In this document: positions 7,713 through 15,708 of the stretch, in pieces
How positions within the stretch are numbered: position 1 is the first letter of the stretch
Layout: each line of letters starts with the position of its first letter
DNA from: Halobacillus_A sp043497005
GTDB lineage: Bacteria > Bacillota > Bacilli > Bacillales > Halobacillaceae
NCBI RefSeq assembly: GCF_043497005.1
Contig: NZ_JBIEKE010000002.1
Coordinates: 372,001-436,000 of the forward strand
Length of the DNA stretch: 64,000 nt
Direction: 5' to 3'
Program-made: the position numbers and the translations under genes
The notes under the pieces: generated by a model
What the model was told of the DNA's origin: nothing
Database searches by the model: none
Seen by the model: only the letters and a program-made list of their open reading frames with translations

Positions 7713-7921
7713 AAGGAGAAATTTATCGATTCATTTAAAGATATTCTTAAAAAGAAAAAGCAGAGTTTTTATTTGACATTTCACAAGTTGTGCACAAACC
7801 ACAATTGAAAAGGCTTAAGTTTGTGGTATGTCCACGTTGCCGGCAACCGACATTAATCGTTATAATTTTCTTAATAGATCAAATACTAAAAAATCTATTT
7901 CGATGTTCCACATGGTTTTAA
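7713..7921 (+). pseudogene. Possible frameshifted remnant of a small zinc-ribbon protein
   Basis: In the 400 bp between tnrA and the proline dehydrogenase gene, an AAAGGAG-like site (7713-7718) precedes a reading frame giving SFKDILKKKK. A one-base shift within the A-rich stretch near 7745-7752 continues it as FDISQVVHKP...VVCPRC...FRCSTW before a stop at 7919-7921. CPRC plus a later RCSTW (one change from CxxC) looks like a zinc ribbon. No standard start codon is present in the first frame. The parent gene is not recognised; the lysine-rich start plus Cys pair faintly recalls AccD. Nothing is seen in 7546-7712. Confidence 0.25.
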
Positions 7922-7948
7922 ATGCATGATAGAAAGGGTGTGGTGATC

Positions 7949-8866
7949 TTGGAAGCCATAAGTAAGAATTTTTTCTTATACCTTTCCAATAACAAAGTTT
8001 TGGATCGTTTAGCGAAGCGATTTGGATCGAGATTTGGGGCTGACAAGATTGTAGGAGGCGAAACATTTAGTCAGGCAATACCAATTATAGAACAGCTTAA
8101 CCATGATGGATTGCAAGTGACGGTTGACCATTTAGGTGAATTTGTCACTTCAGAAGCAGAGGCTCGAAACCGCGCTGAAGAATGCGTAGAAGCAGTTCAG
8201 TTGATTGCTGAAAATCAACTGCAGTCAGAAATCTCTTTGAAGCTTACTTCTTTAGGACTTGATATTAGTCATCAATTAGTCATCGAAAATATGAAAAAAC
8301 TTCTCAAAGAGGCGCAAGCACGTAATGTAACAGTTACAATTGACATGGAAGACTCTTCAAGGTGTGAGTCCACTTTAGAAATTTATAAATCCTTAAAAAA
8401 AGATTATTCAAATTTAGGTACAGTAATTCAATCGTACCTTTATCGTTCAGATTCGGATATTGAGGAGCTTCATTTGGTCGACCCGTATTTAAGACTTGTG
8501 AAAGGCGCCTACAAAGAATCTGGAAAAGTAGCATTTGTTGACAAAGATATGGTCGATTCTAATTTAAAACACTTAATAAAGAAAAATTTAAAGAATGGCC
8601 ATTATACTGCGATTGCCAGTCATGATGATGCGATCATCAATTATACGAAACATCTTGAACAAGAAATGTCTCTCTCTAAAGATCAATTTGAATTTCAAAT
8701 GCTTTATGGGATGCGTAATGAAACTCAAAAGCAGCTTATGGAAGAGGGGTATACTGTACGTGTCTATCTGCCTTATGGAGAAGACTGGTATGGTTATTTT
8801 ATGAGACGTCTTGCTGAACGACCGGCAAATGTTACTTTTGCTATAAAAGGAATTTTTAGTAAATAA
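7949..8866 (+). CDS. putB: Proline dehydrogenase
   Basis: Monofunctional FAD-dependent proline dehydrogenase (TIM-barrel, 305 residues from this start), oxidising proline to pyrroline-5-carboxylate at the membrane. Family motifs visible are SLKLTSLGLD, VTIDMED, LRLVKGAYKES, FEFQMLYGMR and YMPYGE-like VYLPYGEDWY, with MRRLAERPAN at the C-terminus. The start is uncertain. An ATG at 7922 precedes the ribosome-like AAAGGG (7932-7937), while GTG 7943 and TTG 7949 follow it. TTG 7949 gives the N-terminus expected from homologues. The next gene is P5C dehydrogenase 28 nt on, so the pair oxidises proline to glutamate. Confidence 0.92.
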   Translation: MEAISKNFFLYLSNNKVLDRLAKRFGSRFGADKIVGGETFSQAIPIIEQLNHDGLQVTVDHLGEFVTSEAEARNRAEECVEAVQLIAENQLQSEISLKLTSLGLDISHQLVIENMKKLLKEAQARNVTVTIDMEDSSRCESTLEIYKSLKKDYSNLGTVIQSYLYRSDSDIEELHLVDPYLRLVKGAYKESGKVAFVDKDMVDSNLKHLIKKNLKNGHYTAIASHDDAIINYTKHLEQEMSLSKDQFEFQMLYGMRNETQKQLMEEGYTVRVYLPYGEDWYGYFMRRLAERPANVTFAIKGIFSK

Positions 8867-8894
8867 ATTTAAAAATAGAAAGGGGAATAATATT

Positions 8895-10442
8895 ATGGTT
8901 ACACCTTATAAGCATGAACCGTTTACAGATTTTACAATTGAGGAAAATAAAAAGGCATTTGAAGAGGCACTCAAGCAAGTTAAGCAAGAACTTGGTCAGA
9001 AACATGATCTTTTAGTTGATGGGGAAAGAATTCGTACCGATCAAGAAATCGTTTCTACTAATCCTGCTAATACAAAAGAAGTTGTAGGCACGGTGTCAAA
9101 AGCAAATCAAGAAATAGCAGAAAAAGCTATTCAGGCAGCGGACACTGCATTTGAAGATTGGAGAAAATGGGATGAGCGTGCGCGTGCTGAAGTTCTATTC
9201 CGCGCAGCGAGTATCATTCGCCGACGAAAGCATGAATTTTCAGCCTACCTCGTTTACGAAGTAGGTAAGCCATGGAAAGAGGCGGATGCTGATACAGCCG
9301 AAGCGATTGACTTTCTTGAATACTACGGCAGACAGATGATTGAACTTAAGGATGGTAAGCCAATAGAAAGCCGTCCAGGGGAACAAAACCGCTATATTTA
9401 CACTTCTACAGGGGTTGCTGTTGTTATTCCACCTTGGAATTTGGCGTTTGCTATTATGGCTGGTACTACGGTCGCTCCTCTAGTTACTGGTAGTACGGTC
9501 GTCATGAAACCAGCCAGTAATAGCCCGGTTATTGCAGCTAAGTTTGTAGAAGTCTTAGAAGAAGCCGGGCTGCCTAAAGGTGTCCTGAACTTTGTACCTG
9601 GAAGCGGCGGAGAAGTTGGAGATTATTTAGTAGATCATCCAAAAACTGCTTTAATCTCATTTACTGGCTCCCGCGATGTAGGAACGCGTATTCTTAAGCG
9701 AGCAGCAGAAGTTAAAGAAGGGCAAACTCACATTAAGCAAGTAATTGCTGAAATGGGTGGAAAAGATACCGTAGTAGTTGATAGCAAATCTAACCTTGAA
9801 ACTGCAGCTGAAGCGATTGTTGTATCTGCTTTTGGATTTTCTGGTCAGAAGTGCTCTTCAGGTTCCCGTGCAGTGGTGCATGAAGATGTATACGATGAGC
9901 TCCTTGAAATGGTTAAAGAGAGAACAGAAAAATTAACCGTTGGGAATGCGACGGAAGAAAATGTCTATATGGGGCCTGTAGTAGATCAGGGAGCCTATGA
10001 TAAGGTAATGAGTTATATAGAGGTTGGAAAAGACGAGGGTAGACTGGTTACAGGTGGAAAAGGCGACAATTCTAAGGGATATTTTATTGAACCAACAGTA
10101 TTTGCTGATTTGGCACCTAATTCCCGCATGCAGCAGGAAGAGATTTTTGGGCCGGTTGTATGTTTTACAAAAGCTAAGAACTTTGATGAAGCCATTGAGA
10201 TTGCCAACAACACAGAGTATGGTTTAACGGGTGCTGTAATTTCTGACAACCGTGATCACTTAGAAAAAGCGAAACGTGATTTCCATGTTGGCAACCTATA
10301 CTTTAACCGGAACTGTACGGGTGCGATTGTAGGTTACCAGCCATTTGGCGGATTTAAAATGTCCGGTACAGACTCTAAAGCTGGTGGACCAGATTACCTT
10401 GCCCTTCATATGCAAGCTAAAACCATCTCTGAAATGTACTAA
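8895..10442 (+). CDS. pruA: 1-pyrroline-5-carboxylate dehydrogenase
   Basis: A 515-residue NAD-dependent aldehyde dehydrogenase of the RocA/PutC group, converting pyrroline-5-carboxylate (glutamate semialdehyde) to glutamate. It shows IPPWNLAF, FTGSRDVGT, the general-base Glu in IAEMGGKD, the catalytic Cys in FGFSGQKCSSGSR, and PFGGFKMSGT near the end. The length matches RocA. The start is ATG 8895 with AAAGGGG upstream. Directly behind proline dehydrogenase and followed by a PucR-type activator, it resembles the B. subtilis putBCP/putR arrangement rather than the arginine rocABC cluster. The proline transporter gene is not in the window. Confidence 0.94.
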   Translation: MVTPYKHEPFTDFTIEENKKAFEEALKQVKQELGQKHDLLVDGERIRTDQEIVSTNPANTKEVVGTVSKANQEIAEKAIQAADTAFEDWRKWDERARAEVLFRAASIIRRRKHEFSAYLVYEVGKPWKEADADTAEAIDFLEYYGRQMIELKDGKPIESRPGEQNRYIYTSTGVAVVIPPWNLAFAIMAGTTVAPLVTGSTVVMKPASNSPVIAAKFVEVLEEAGLPKGVLNFVPGSGGEVGDYLVDHPKTALISFTGSRDVGTRILKRAAEVKEGQTHIKQVIAEMGGKDTVVVDSKSNLETAAEAIVVSAFGFSGQKCSSGSRAVVHEDVYDELLEMVKERTEKLTVGNATEENVYMGPVVDQGAYDKVMSYIEVGKDEGRLVTGGKGDNSKGYFIEPTVFADLAPNSRMQQEEIFGPVVCFTKAKNFDEAIEIANNTEYGLTGAVISDNRDHLEKAKRDFHVGNLYFNRNCTGAIVGYQPFGGFKMSGTDSKAGGPDYLALHMQAKTISEMY

Positions 10443-10454
10443 ATGACAGGATTT

Positions 10455-10487
10455 AAAAAAGCTCTCCATAACTGGAGAGCTTTTTTT
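10455..10487 (+). terminator. Intrinsic terminator of the proline operon
   Basis: GCTCTCCA (10461-10468) pairs with TGGAGAGC (10473-10480) around a TAAC loop, with A and T runs on both sides. Confidence 0.92.
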
Positions 10488-10565
10488 CTTTTGCTTTCCA
10501 TCAATAATCGCTATAATAATGAGTAACTAGTCACAAGATGACGACCTGGAAAGGTATGGATTGTT

Positions 10566-11828
10566 ATGGAAGTAAAAGAATTGATTTTTCAAGTAGACGA
10601 TGTGCACAAAGCTACAGAGCTTATTAGTTCACGTTTAAAAAAACCTGTAATTATAGAAAATAAAAACTTCGAACTCATTTCTTACAGCTCTTCTTTCGAT
10701 GAGTTTGATCAAACGCAGCAAAAAACGATCCTTTCCAAAAAATGCCCGATCTTCATTATTGATCGTCTTAAAAAAGAAGGAATAGTTCAAAGGTTAGAAA
10801 AACGGCCTGACCCCATTAGAGTGCAGCCGATTGAAGAACTTGGTTTTCATCAACGAATTGTTATATCTGCTAAGCATCTTGGACATACGATGGGATACGT
10901 GTGGGTACAAGAATCCGATCAACTATTACAGGATGATGAACTTACATTTTTAGAAGAGATTACGCCTCACATTGGAAAGTTAATTTACGATGTATATGCT
11001 AAAGCTAATGCGAAAGAAGGACGGAAGGAAGAGCTTATTTGGAAATTGCTTCATCACGAGTATGGCAGCGAAAGTCAAATTCGTCATGATGCCTCTTTGG
11101 CCAAACTACCTTTGCCTGAACGTTTTTCAGTGGTTGTCTTTTCAATTACCACACCGAAGCATAAATATATGCTTGATTATTTAGAAAAGGTTATTCAACA
11201 ATCACCAGCACGTAAACAACTGCAATATTTGAAAACAGAGTTTCAGATCATTATCGTAATTCTAGGAACGACAGCAGAGGAATTTTCTTCGCGCGAAATT
11301 GCCAGGAAATTAATAGATGATGTTAAATATGAGACGGGGGAAGAGGAGTTTTATCATTTTCTGATAGGTATAGGAAAAGAGTATACAAATCTATACAATT
11401 TAAGAAAAAGCTTTCTAGAGGCTTTAGAAGTTATTGAAACAGCAAACTTTATCACGCCCCGACCTGAGTCAATGCCCCGTGAATTTGCAAAACTGGGAAT
11501 TTATCGTTATCTAGCGGCTCTTTATGAAAAAAATAGTTCAGAGGATTATTACAGCGAGGATCTGCTGAAATTGATTCAAAATGACACAGAAAAACAAACC
11601 AATCTATTACGTACATTAGAAGTTTACCTTGCTAATAACGGTAAAGGGAAACAAACATCTACTCAATTGTATATACATCCTAACACGCTTAATTATCGAA
11701 TCAAACAAATTCAAGAGCTGACGAATATTGATTTTAATGATTTTAATATGAAGAGTTATATATATACCGAATTACTTCTGCTTAACAACGTGGAAGCTTA
11801 TTATCAGCGTTATATGGAAGCATTATAA
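10566..11828 (+). CDS. putR: PucR-family transcriptional activator, likely PutR
   Basis: A 420-residue regulator. The C-terminal 60 residues carry the PucR helix-turn-helix (YLANNGKGKQTSTQLYIHPN, then TLNYRIKQI). The central part is the GGDEF-like CdaR region, and the N-terminal 140 residues look like a ligand-sensing domain (LGHTMGYVWV). PutR proteins activate proline utilisation genes on sensing proline. Location just after the proline dehydrogenase/P5C dehydrogenase pair, with its own promoter-like TATAAT at 10512-10517, makes that role the best inference. The start is ATG 10566 with GGAAAGG 11 nt upstream. The exact effector is inferred from context only. Confidence 0.82.
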   Translation: MEVKELIFQVDDVHKATELISSRLKKPVIIENKNFELISYSSSFDEFDQTQQKTILSKKCPIFIIDRLKKEGIVQRLEKRPDPIRVQPIEELGFHQRIVISAKHLGHTMGYVWVQESDQLLQDDELTFLEEITPHIGKLIYDVYAKANAKEGRKEELIWKLLHHEYGSESQIRHDASLAKLPLPERFSVVVFSITTPKHKYMLDYLEKVIQQSPARKQLQYLKTEFQIIIVILGTTAEEFSSREIARKLIDDVKYETGEEEFYHFLIGIGKEYTNLYNLRKSFLEALEVIETANFITPRPESMPREFAKLGIYRYLAALYEKNSSEDYYSEDLLKLIQNDTEKQTNLLRTLEVYLANNGKGKQTSTQLYIHPNTLNYRIKQIQELTNIDFNDFNMKSYIYTELLLLNNVEAYYQRYMEAL

Positions 11829-11837
11829 ATCTTCTTC

Positions 11838-11858
11838 ACCTTTGAGGAAGGTTTTTTT
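11838..11858 (+). terminator. Weak terminator of putR
   Basis: ACCTT (11838-11842) pairs with AAGGT (11848-11852) around a 5-nt loop, followed by a run of T. The stem is short. Confidence 0.5.
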
Positions 11859-11877
11859 GTTTTTATAGTACAAATAG

Positions 11878-11904
11878 TGAAACTTTTGGAAGGTTGTCAT
11901 CGTT
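11878..11904 (+). promoter_or_regulatory. Sigma-W-type promoter of floT
   Basis: TGAAAC (11878-11883) and CGTT (11901-11904) are separated by 17 nt, close to the sigma-W pattern TGAAAC-N16/17-CGTA. B. subtilis floT (yuaG) belongs to the sigma-W envelope-stress regulon, which supports the call. Confidence 0.7.
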
Positions 11905-11963
11905 ATGTAATAGAGTAACCATTTATTAGTTTGAAATGGAACATAAAAGTAGGAGGGTTTAAG

Positions 11964-13448
11964 ATGCTAGAAAGTACTTTATCCGTAATTATTTTAATGA
12001 TTTTAGGAGTGGTGGCTCTTGTGGGGGGAATCATCACCTTTGTCATTTTTCGATTGCGTTACAAAACAGCAAGCTCTAATGAAGCCTTAATTGTAACAGG
12101 GCCAAAGTTGGGGGATCCAGAAAAAGAAAAAAACGTATTTGAAGATGATAATGGTCGTTCCGTAAAAATTATACGAGGTGGAGGATATCGCTTACGTATG
12201 TTCCAAACGGCTACACCGATTGACCTGACTTCTTTCCAACTGCAAGTAAACTCAGAAAAAGCATATACCAAAGAAGGTATTCCAGTACGCGTAGCGAGTA
12301 CGGCGGTAATTAGTATCGGGAGCGAACTGGAAATAATGGCAAATTTTGCTGAGAAGTTCTTAGGAAAGAAGCAGAATGAAAGAGAATCTGAACTGAAAGA
12401 CGTTTTGAATGGCCACCTTCGTTCCATTATTGCTTCACTTCCAATAGAAAAAATTTATAACGATTTTAAAGAAGTAAATACGCAGGTAAAAAAAATTGCT
12501 GAATCGGATTTAAAAGGAATGGGTTTTGAAATTACATCTTTTGCATTAAATGATGTAGAAGATGTTGACCAGGAGAATGGCTATATAGACGCGTTAGGTC
12601 GCCCTCATATTGCGGAAGTGCAGAAAAAAGCAAATATGGCGGAATCTGACGCTACAAAAGAAACCCGAATTTATCATGCGAAAAATGATCAAGAAGCAAA
12701 AGATGAAGAAAACCGCCGACTCACTGCGGTAGCAGAATCTACAAATGAAAAAGAAATTAAAGAAGCTGAATTTCAAAAAGAAACAAATCGTGCAAAAGCC
12801 AAAGCAGATCAAGCAGGCGAACTTGAACGTCAAAAACTTGCTCAGCAAATTAAAGAAGAAGAGCTGAAGGTAAAATACATAGAGAAACAGCGAGCCGTTG
12901 AGCTGGAGGAGGAAGAAAACAAACGTAGACGCTCTATCGCCGATGCAGAAGCTTATGAAGTTACCAAACGAGCGGAAGCCGAAGCAGATACCGAGCGAAT
13001 TAAAGGTGAATCAGAAGCCGAAGTGATTCGTCAGCGTGGTATTGCAGAGGCAGAATCGAAAGAACGTATGGCCAAAGCGATGGAACATTATGGTGAAGCT
13101 GCGATTATGGAAATGTTGATAGGGGTGTTACCAGACTACGCAGAAAAGGTTTCAGCACCGCTGTCACAAATTAAAGACATGAGAGTTATAGATATGGGAG
13201 GATCGAATTCTCAAGGCGGCTCAGCAAAAGTAGCAAATAGTGTAACGTCTACGATGCTTGGGATCCAGGAATCTTTGAAAGAAACAACAGGTATGGATTT
13301 AAAAGCAATGCTTGAAAGCTACGTGTCTAGAGGTCATGTAAATAACTTTGATTCTGAAATTAATAAAGCGTTCGAAGAAGTTTCATCAACCAAGGAAGAA
13401 GAGCCCCTAAAGGATGAAAATGAGAATGAAACAGAAAACAAATCATAA
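11964..13448 (+). CDS. floT: Flotillin-like membrane scaffold protein FloT
   Basis: A 494-residue flotillin (YuaG family). A short N-terminal hydrophobic anchor (residues about 4-30) precedes a PHB/SPFH domain. A long Glu/Lys/Ala-rich coiled coil follows (roughly residues 225-370, with repeats such as AEAEAD and EAEVIRQRGIAEAES), then a variable acidic tail. Flotillins organise fluid membrane microdomains and oligomerise through the coiled coil. The start is ATG 11964 with AGGAGGG 6 nt upstream; an earlier ATG at 11931 has no ribosome site and was discarded. In B. subtilis the NfeD-like gene yuaF lies upstream; here putR is upstream, so NfeD is missing or elsewhere. Confidence 0.94.
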   Translation: MLESTLSVIILMILGVVALVGGIITFVIFRLRYKTASSNEALIVTGPKLGDPEKEKNVFEDDNGRSVKIIRGGGYRLRMFQTATPIDLTSFQLQVNSEKAYTKEGIPVRVASTAVISIGSELEIMANFAEKFLGKKQNERESELKDVLNGHLRSIIASLPIEKIYNDFKEVNTQVKKIAESDLKGMGFEITSFALNDVEDVDQENGYIDALGRPHIAEVQKKANMAESDATKETRIYHAKNDQEAKDEENRRLTAVAESTNEKEIKEAEFQKETNRAKAKADQAGELERQKLAQQIKEEELKVKYIEKQRAVELEEEENKRRRSIADAEAYEVTKRAEAEADTERIKGESEAEVIRQRGIAEAESKERMAKAMEHYGEAAIMEMLIGVLPDYAEKVSAPLSQIKDMRVIDMGGSNSQGGSAKVANSVTSTMLGIQESLKETTGMDLKAMLESYVSRGHVNNFDSEINKAFEEVSSTKEEEPLKDENENETENKS

Positions 13449-13470
13449 AAAGTAAAAATGTTTAAATTAA

Positions 13471-13509
13471 AAAGCATGTAGTCTAATAGAAAGACTACAT
13501 GCTTTTTAT
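13471..13509 (+). terminator. Intrinsic terminator of floT
   Basis: A perfect 14-bp stem (13471-13484 with 13492-13505) has a 7-nt loop, and the T run overlaps the 3' arm. Confidence 0.92.
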
Positions 13510-13554
13510 AAATGACCCTACTTTGGTGCTTGAAGGCATTGATTTAAAAGTAAT

Positions 13555-13579
13555 TGAAACTTTTGTAAGAGAGGACGTA
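13555..13579 (+). promoter_or_regulatory. ECF (sigma-W-like) promoter of the DUF4003-type gene
   Basis: TGAAAC (13555-13560) and CGTA (13576-13579) match both sigma-W elements exactly, but the spacer is 15 nt, slightly short. It lies 34 nt before the start codon of the next gene. Confidence 0.5.
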
Positions 13580-13612
13580 ACTAAAGTAAAATTCAAGAAA
13601 GGCGTGATCTAA

Positions 13613-14596
13613 ATGGAAACAGATAAATTGGGGCCAAATATTAGAGAATATAAACAAATCTTTTTTAAACTAGCAGAGACGTTTAAGTGGACAGATAAAA
13701 AAGTTCTTATGCTTGCAGCTTCTATATATGTGACGCATGACCATACCTTTTCCATTCGTCAATATAAGGAACTGTGCGAATACATAAAAAAAGAAGCAGG
13801 AATTTTTTCACCTTTGAATTCAGATTTACGCTTCACAGCTGCTGCTCTATTAGATGTACATGGGGAGGACGTAAAAAGGAAGTATGAAGAGCTGCTTCAT
13901 GTATACGATAAGCTTGTTGTTCACGGTTTTAAAAAAGGAAATTTCACATATATTGCAGCTCTCACTATTCTAACGAATGAACAATTACATGCAGAAGATA
14001 AACAAATGAGTCGAGCGCTTACTATTTATAAAGAGATGAAGAATAAACACCCTTTTCTGACGGCAAAAGAAGATTATCCGTTGGCTTTTCTTCTATCTGA
14101 AACTGACGGAGAAGAAAAAGAAGTCGTTCAAAGGGTGGAATATTTTTATAAAAAACTGAGTCGTAACGGTTTCCATAAAGGAAATGATCTACAATTCTTA
14201 AGTCATATCTTATCTTTGGATAAAGAACCTGAAAAAGATCATTTAATAGAAAGGGCTGTTCATGTTTATGAGCAAATGAAACATCTTTCTATTAAACCTA
14301 AAACTCTTTATTACCCTGAAATTAGTTTACTTTCCCTCTTCAAAGAAGGAACAAAAGAGTTAGAAACTATTATAGCTGTTAAAAAAGATCTTGATCATTC
14401 AAAACATTTCAAATGGAATCAGGACATAAATTTTAAAATGGCAGTTAATTTGTCGATTAGTCATCGATTGAAAGACTCTAGTATTGCAGCGACAGGGTTA
14501 TTTGCGACCATAGAATCAATTATGCAAGCACAGCAGGCTGCCATCATGGCAGGAATGGTAGGAGCAGTAGCTGCTTCAAATAGTACTAACAACTAA
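13613..14596 (+). CDS. DUF4003-type protein of unknown function
   Basis: A 327-residue soluble, helix-rich protein that looks like the DUF4003 family of Bacillaceae (KVLMLAASIYVTHDH, then HPFLTAKEDYPLAFLLSETD). It contains imperfect repeated segments (VYDKLVVHGFKKGN versus FYKKLSRNGFHKGN) suggesting a duplicated helical module. The last 30 residues are Ala/Gly/Met-rich and hydrophobic. No catalytic motif is apparent. The start is ATG 13613 with AAAGGCGTG upstream. It stands alone behind an ECF-like promoter next to flotillin, which hints at an envelope-stress role. The family assignment is from memory and moderately sure; the function is unknown. Confidence 0.75.
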   Translation: METDKLGPNIREYKQIFFKLAETFKWTDKKVLMLAASIYVTHDHTFSIRQYKELCEYIKKEAGIFSPLNSDLRFTAAALLDVHGEDVKRKYEELLHVYDKLVVHGFKKGNFTYIAALTILTNEQLHAEDKQMSRALTIYKEMKNKHPFLTAKEDYPLAFLLSETDGEEKEVVQRVEYFYKKLSRNGFHKGNDLQFLSHILSLDKEPEKDHLIERAVHVYEQMKHLSIKPKTLYYPEISLLSLFKEGTKELETIIAVKKDLDHSKHFKWNQDINFKMAVNLSISHRLKDSSIAATGLFATIESIMQAQQAAIMAGMVGAVAASNSTNN

Positions 14597-14619
14597 ACAA
14601 ACAGCCAAAAGAATGCTTT

Positions 14620-14817
14620 CAGCTTGTGGAGAAACCTTCTGTTTTTCTACAGGTTTTTTCTTGCCGCCAGGAGCAAAGGCCTTTCCTTTTCCGGGGATGA
14701 GCGCCCGAGCTTCCTTACAGAAATACGTGCTCGGCAATATTAGCTAACTTTTTTCTGATAGGGCATTTTGGCAGTCCTTTAGAAAATCATTCTTCTCCTG
14801 GATCACTCTTGCCGGCA
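14620..14817 (+). repeat. Dispersed repeat, copy 1 (terminator-bearing)
   Basis: This gene-free stretch (14597-14989) holds two blocks that recur in reverse orientation at 19676-19837. Block 1 (14620-14667) starts CAGCTTGTGGA and ends TTTTTTCTTGCCGC. Block 2 (14766-14817) contains AGTCCTTT, then CCTGGATCACTC. Block 1 folds as an imperfect hairpin (CTTGTGGAGAAA with TTTTTCTACAGG, with G-T wobbles) followed by six T residues, so it can terminate the preceding gene. The part between blocks is diverged. I see no coding frame. The rest of the gap, up to the terminator at 14932, holds nothing I recognise. Confidence 0.7.
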
Positions 14818-14931
14818 GCTGTGATCAGCACCTGTTCCATCATTTTCTTTTTTCCACGTAAGCGGCTAAGAACACTTCCCTTTCCATACCGGCTCTTAAG
14901 TCTATAATTTAAATAACGAAAATTAAAGATA

Positions 14932-14964
14932 AAAATATGACTGTCGAGAAATTTCTCGACAGTC
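14932..14964 (-). terminator. Terminator of the CotF-like gene
   Basis: A perfect 26-bp palindrome with 13-bp arms (14939-14951 and 14952-14964, arm GACTGTCGAGAAA) is followed on the minus strand by ATATTTTTA. Confidence 0.85.
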
Positions 14965-14989
14965 TGAAAACAGTTAAAAGGCTATATTT

Positions 14990-15604
14990 TTAATGTAAAC
15001 CCTGGTTTGTTGCAGGAGCATAACTATTCGTCATTTGAGCAATATCCTGAGGGGCTAGTTGAGGGACTTGATAGTACCCGTGTTTATTTTGGTACAAAAA
15101 CACTTCGTAACTCATTTCAATGAGATTAGGGACACTATCGGCGATCACTCTTCTTAATACTGGATTCGTCATTTCTAATGCAGTCATAGCCATTAAAGAA
15201 GCTAAGCCTTTCGTTTGACCAAGCATATATGCGGATAGACCCTGATCGGATAGGTCATTAATCGACTGATTTGGCTTTTTAGGTTTAGTGGGCTTCATCC
15301 CATAGGTTACATCATTATTTTGTTCCATCTTGTAAACGTGAGTGGACTGGGATGGTTTAGCTCCTGTTTGTAAGCATTCAACCATAATGTTATACAACTC
15401 TGTTAAAAATGATGACTGACGTGAAGCGATTTGTTTAAGCTCCTCATCCTGCATATGCTGATCGTATAATTGATATTGATCTAGTAAGCTTATGACAGAA
15501 GCAATCACTTCATGAGCATCAAACAATTCGTGCCCTCCATGACTCATCGAAGCGGGAATGTTAGAAGAAGACTGTGGATTATTATTAGGCAGCTGTTGTT
15601 CCAT
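14990..15604 (-). CDS. CotF-type spore coat protein
   Basis: A 204-residue protein resembling the coat F family: GGHELFDAHEVIASVISLLD near the N-terminus, a conserved YMLGQTKGLASLMAMTALEM segment, and PNLIEMSYEVFLYQNKHGYY at the end. The N-terminal tail is Gln/Asn/Ser-rich. These proteins are assembled into the spore coat in the mother cell. The start is ATG 15604 with AGGAGG upstream. It lies downstream of ppc on the same strand but has its own ribosome site, and ppc has its own terminator, so it is probably a separate unit under a late sporulation sigma factor (inferred). Confidence 0.82.
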   Translation of the reverse strand: MEQQLPNNNPQSSSNIPASMSHGGHELFDAHEVIASVISLLDQYQLYDQHMQDEELKQIASRQSSFLTELYNIMVECLQTGAKPSQSTHVYKMEQNNDVTYGMKPTKPKKPNQSINDLSDQGLSAYMLGQTKGLASLMAMTALEMTNPVLRRVIADSVPNLIEMSYEVFLYQNKHGYYQVPQLAPQDIAQMTNSYAPATNQGLH

Positions 15605-15670
15605 ATTTATTCCTCCTATAAAATGAATTCCTCTCTATTGTGATTCTCTCGACTATAATTATGCATAGGC

Positions 15671-15701
15671 AAATAAAAATCCCGAGCTTTAGCAGCTCGG
15701 G
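15671..15701 (-). terminator. Intrinsic terminator of ppc
   Basis: CCCGAGCT (15681-15688) pairs with AGCTCGGG (15694-15701) around a 5-nt loop. On the minus strand it is followed by ATTTTTATTT. Confidence 0.92.
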
Positions 15702-15708
15702 ACAATTG

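Noticed and set aside
12059..12848. Two long minus-strand frames inside floT
   Set aside because: They are antisense shadows of the Glu/Lys-rich coiled coil (giving Phe/Cys-rich translations) and have no ribosome sites.
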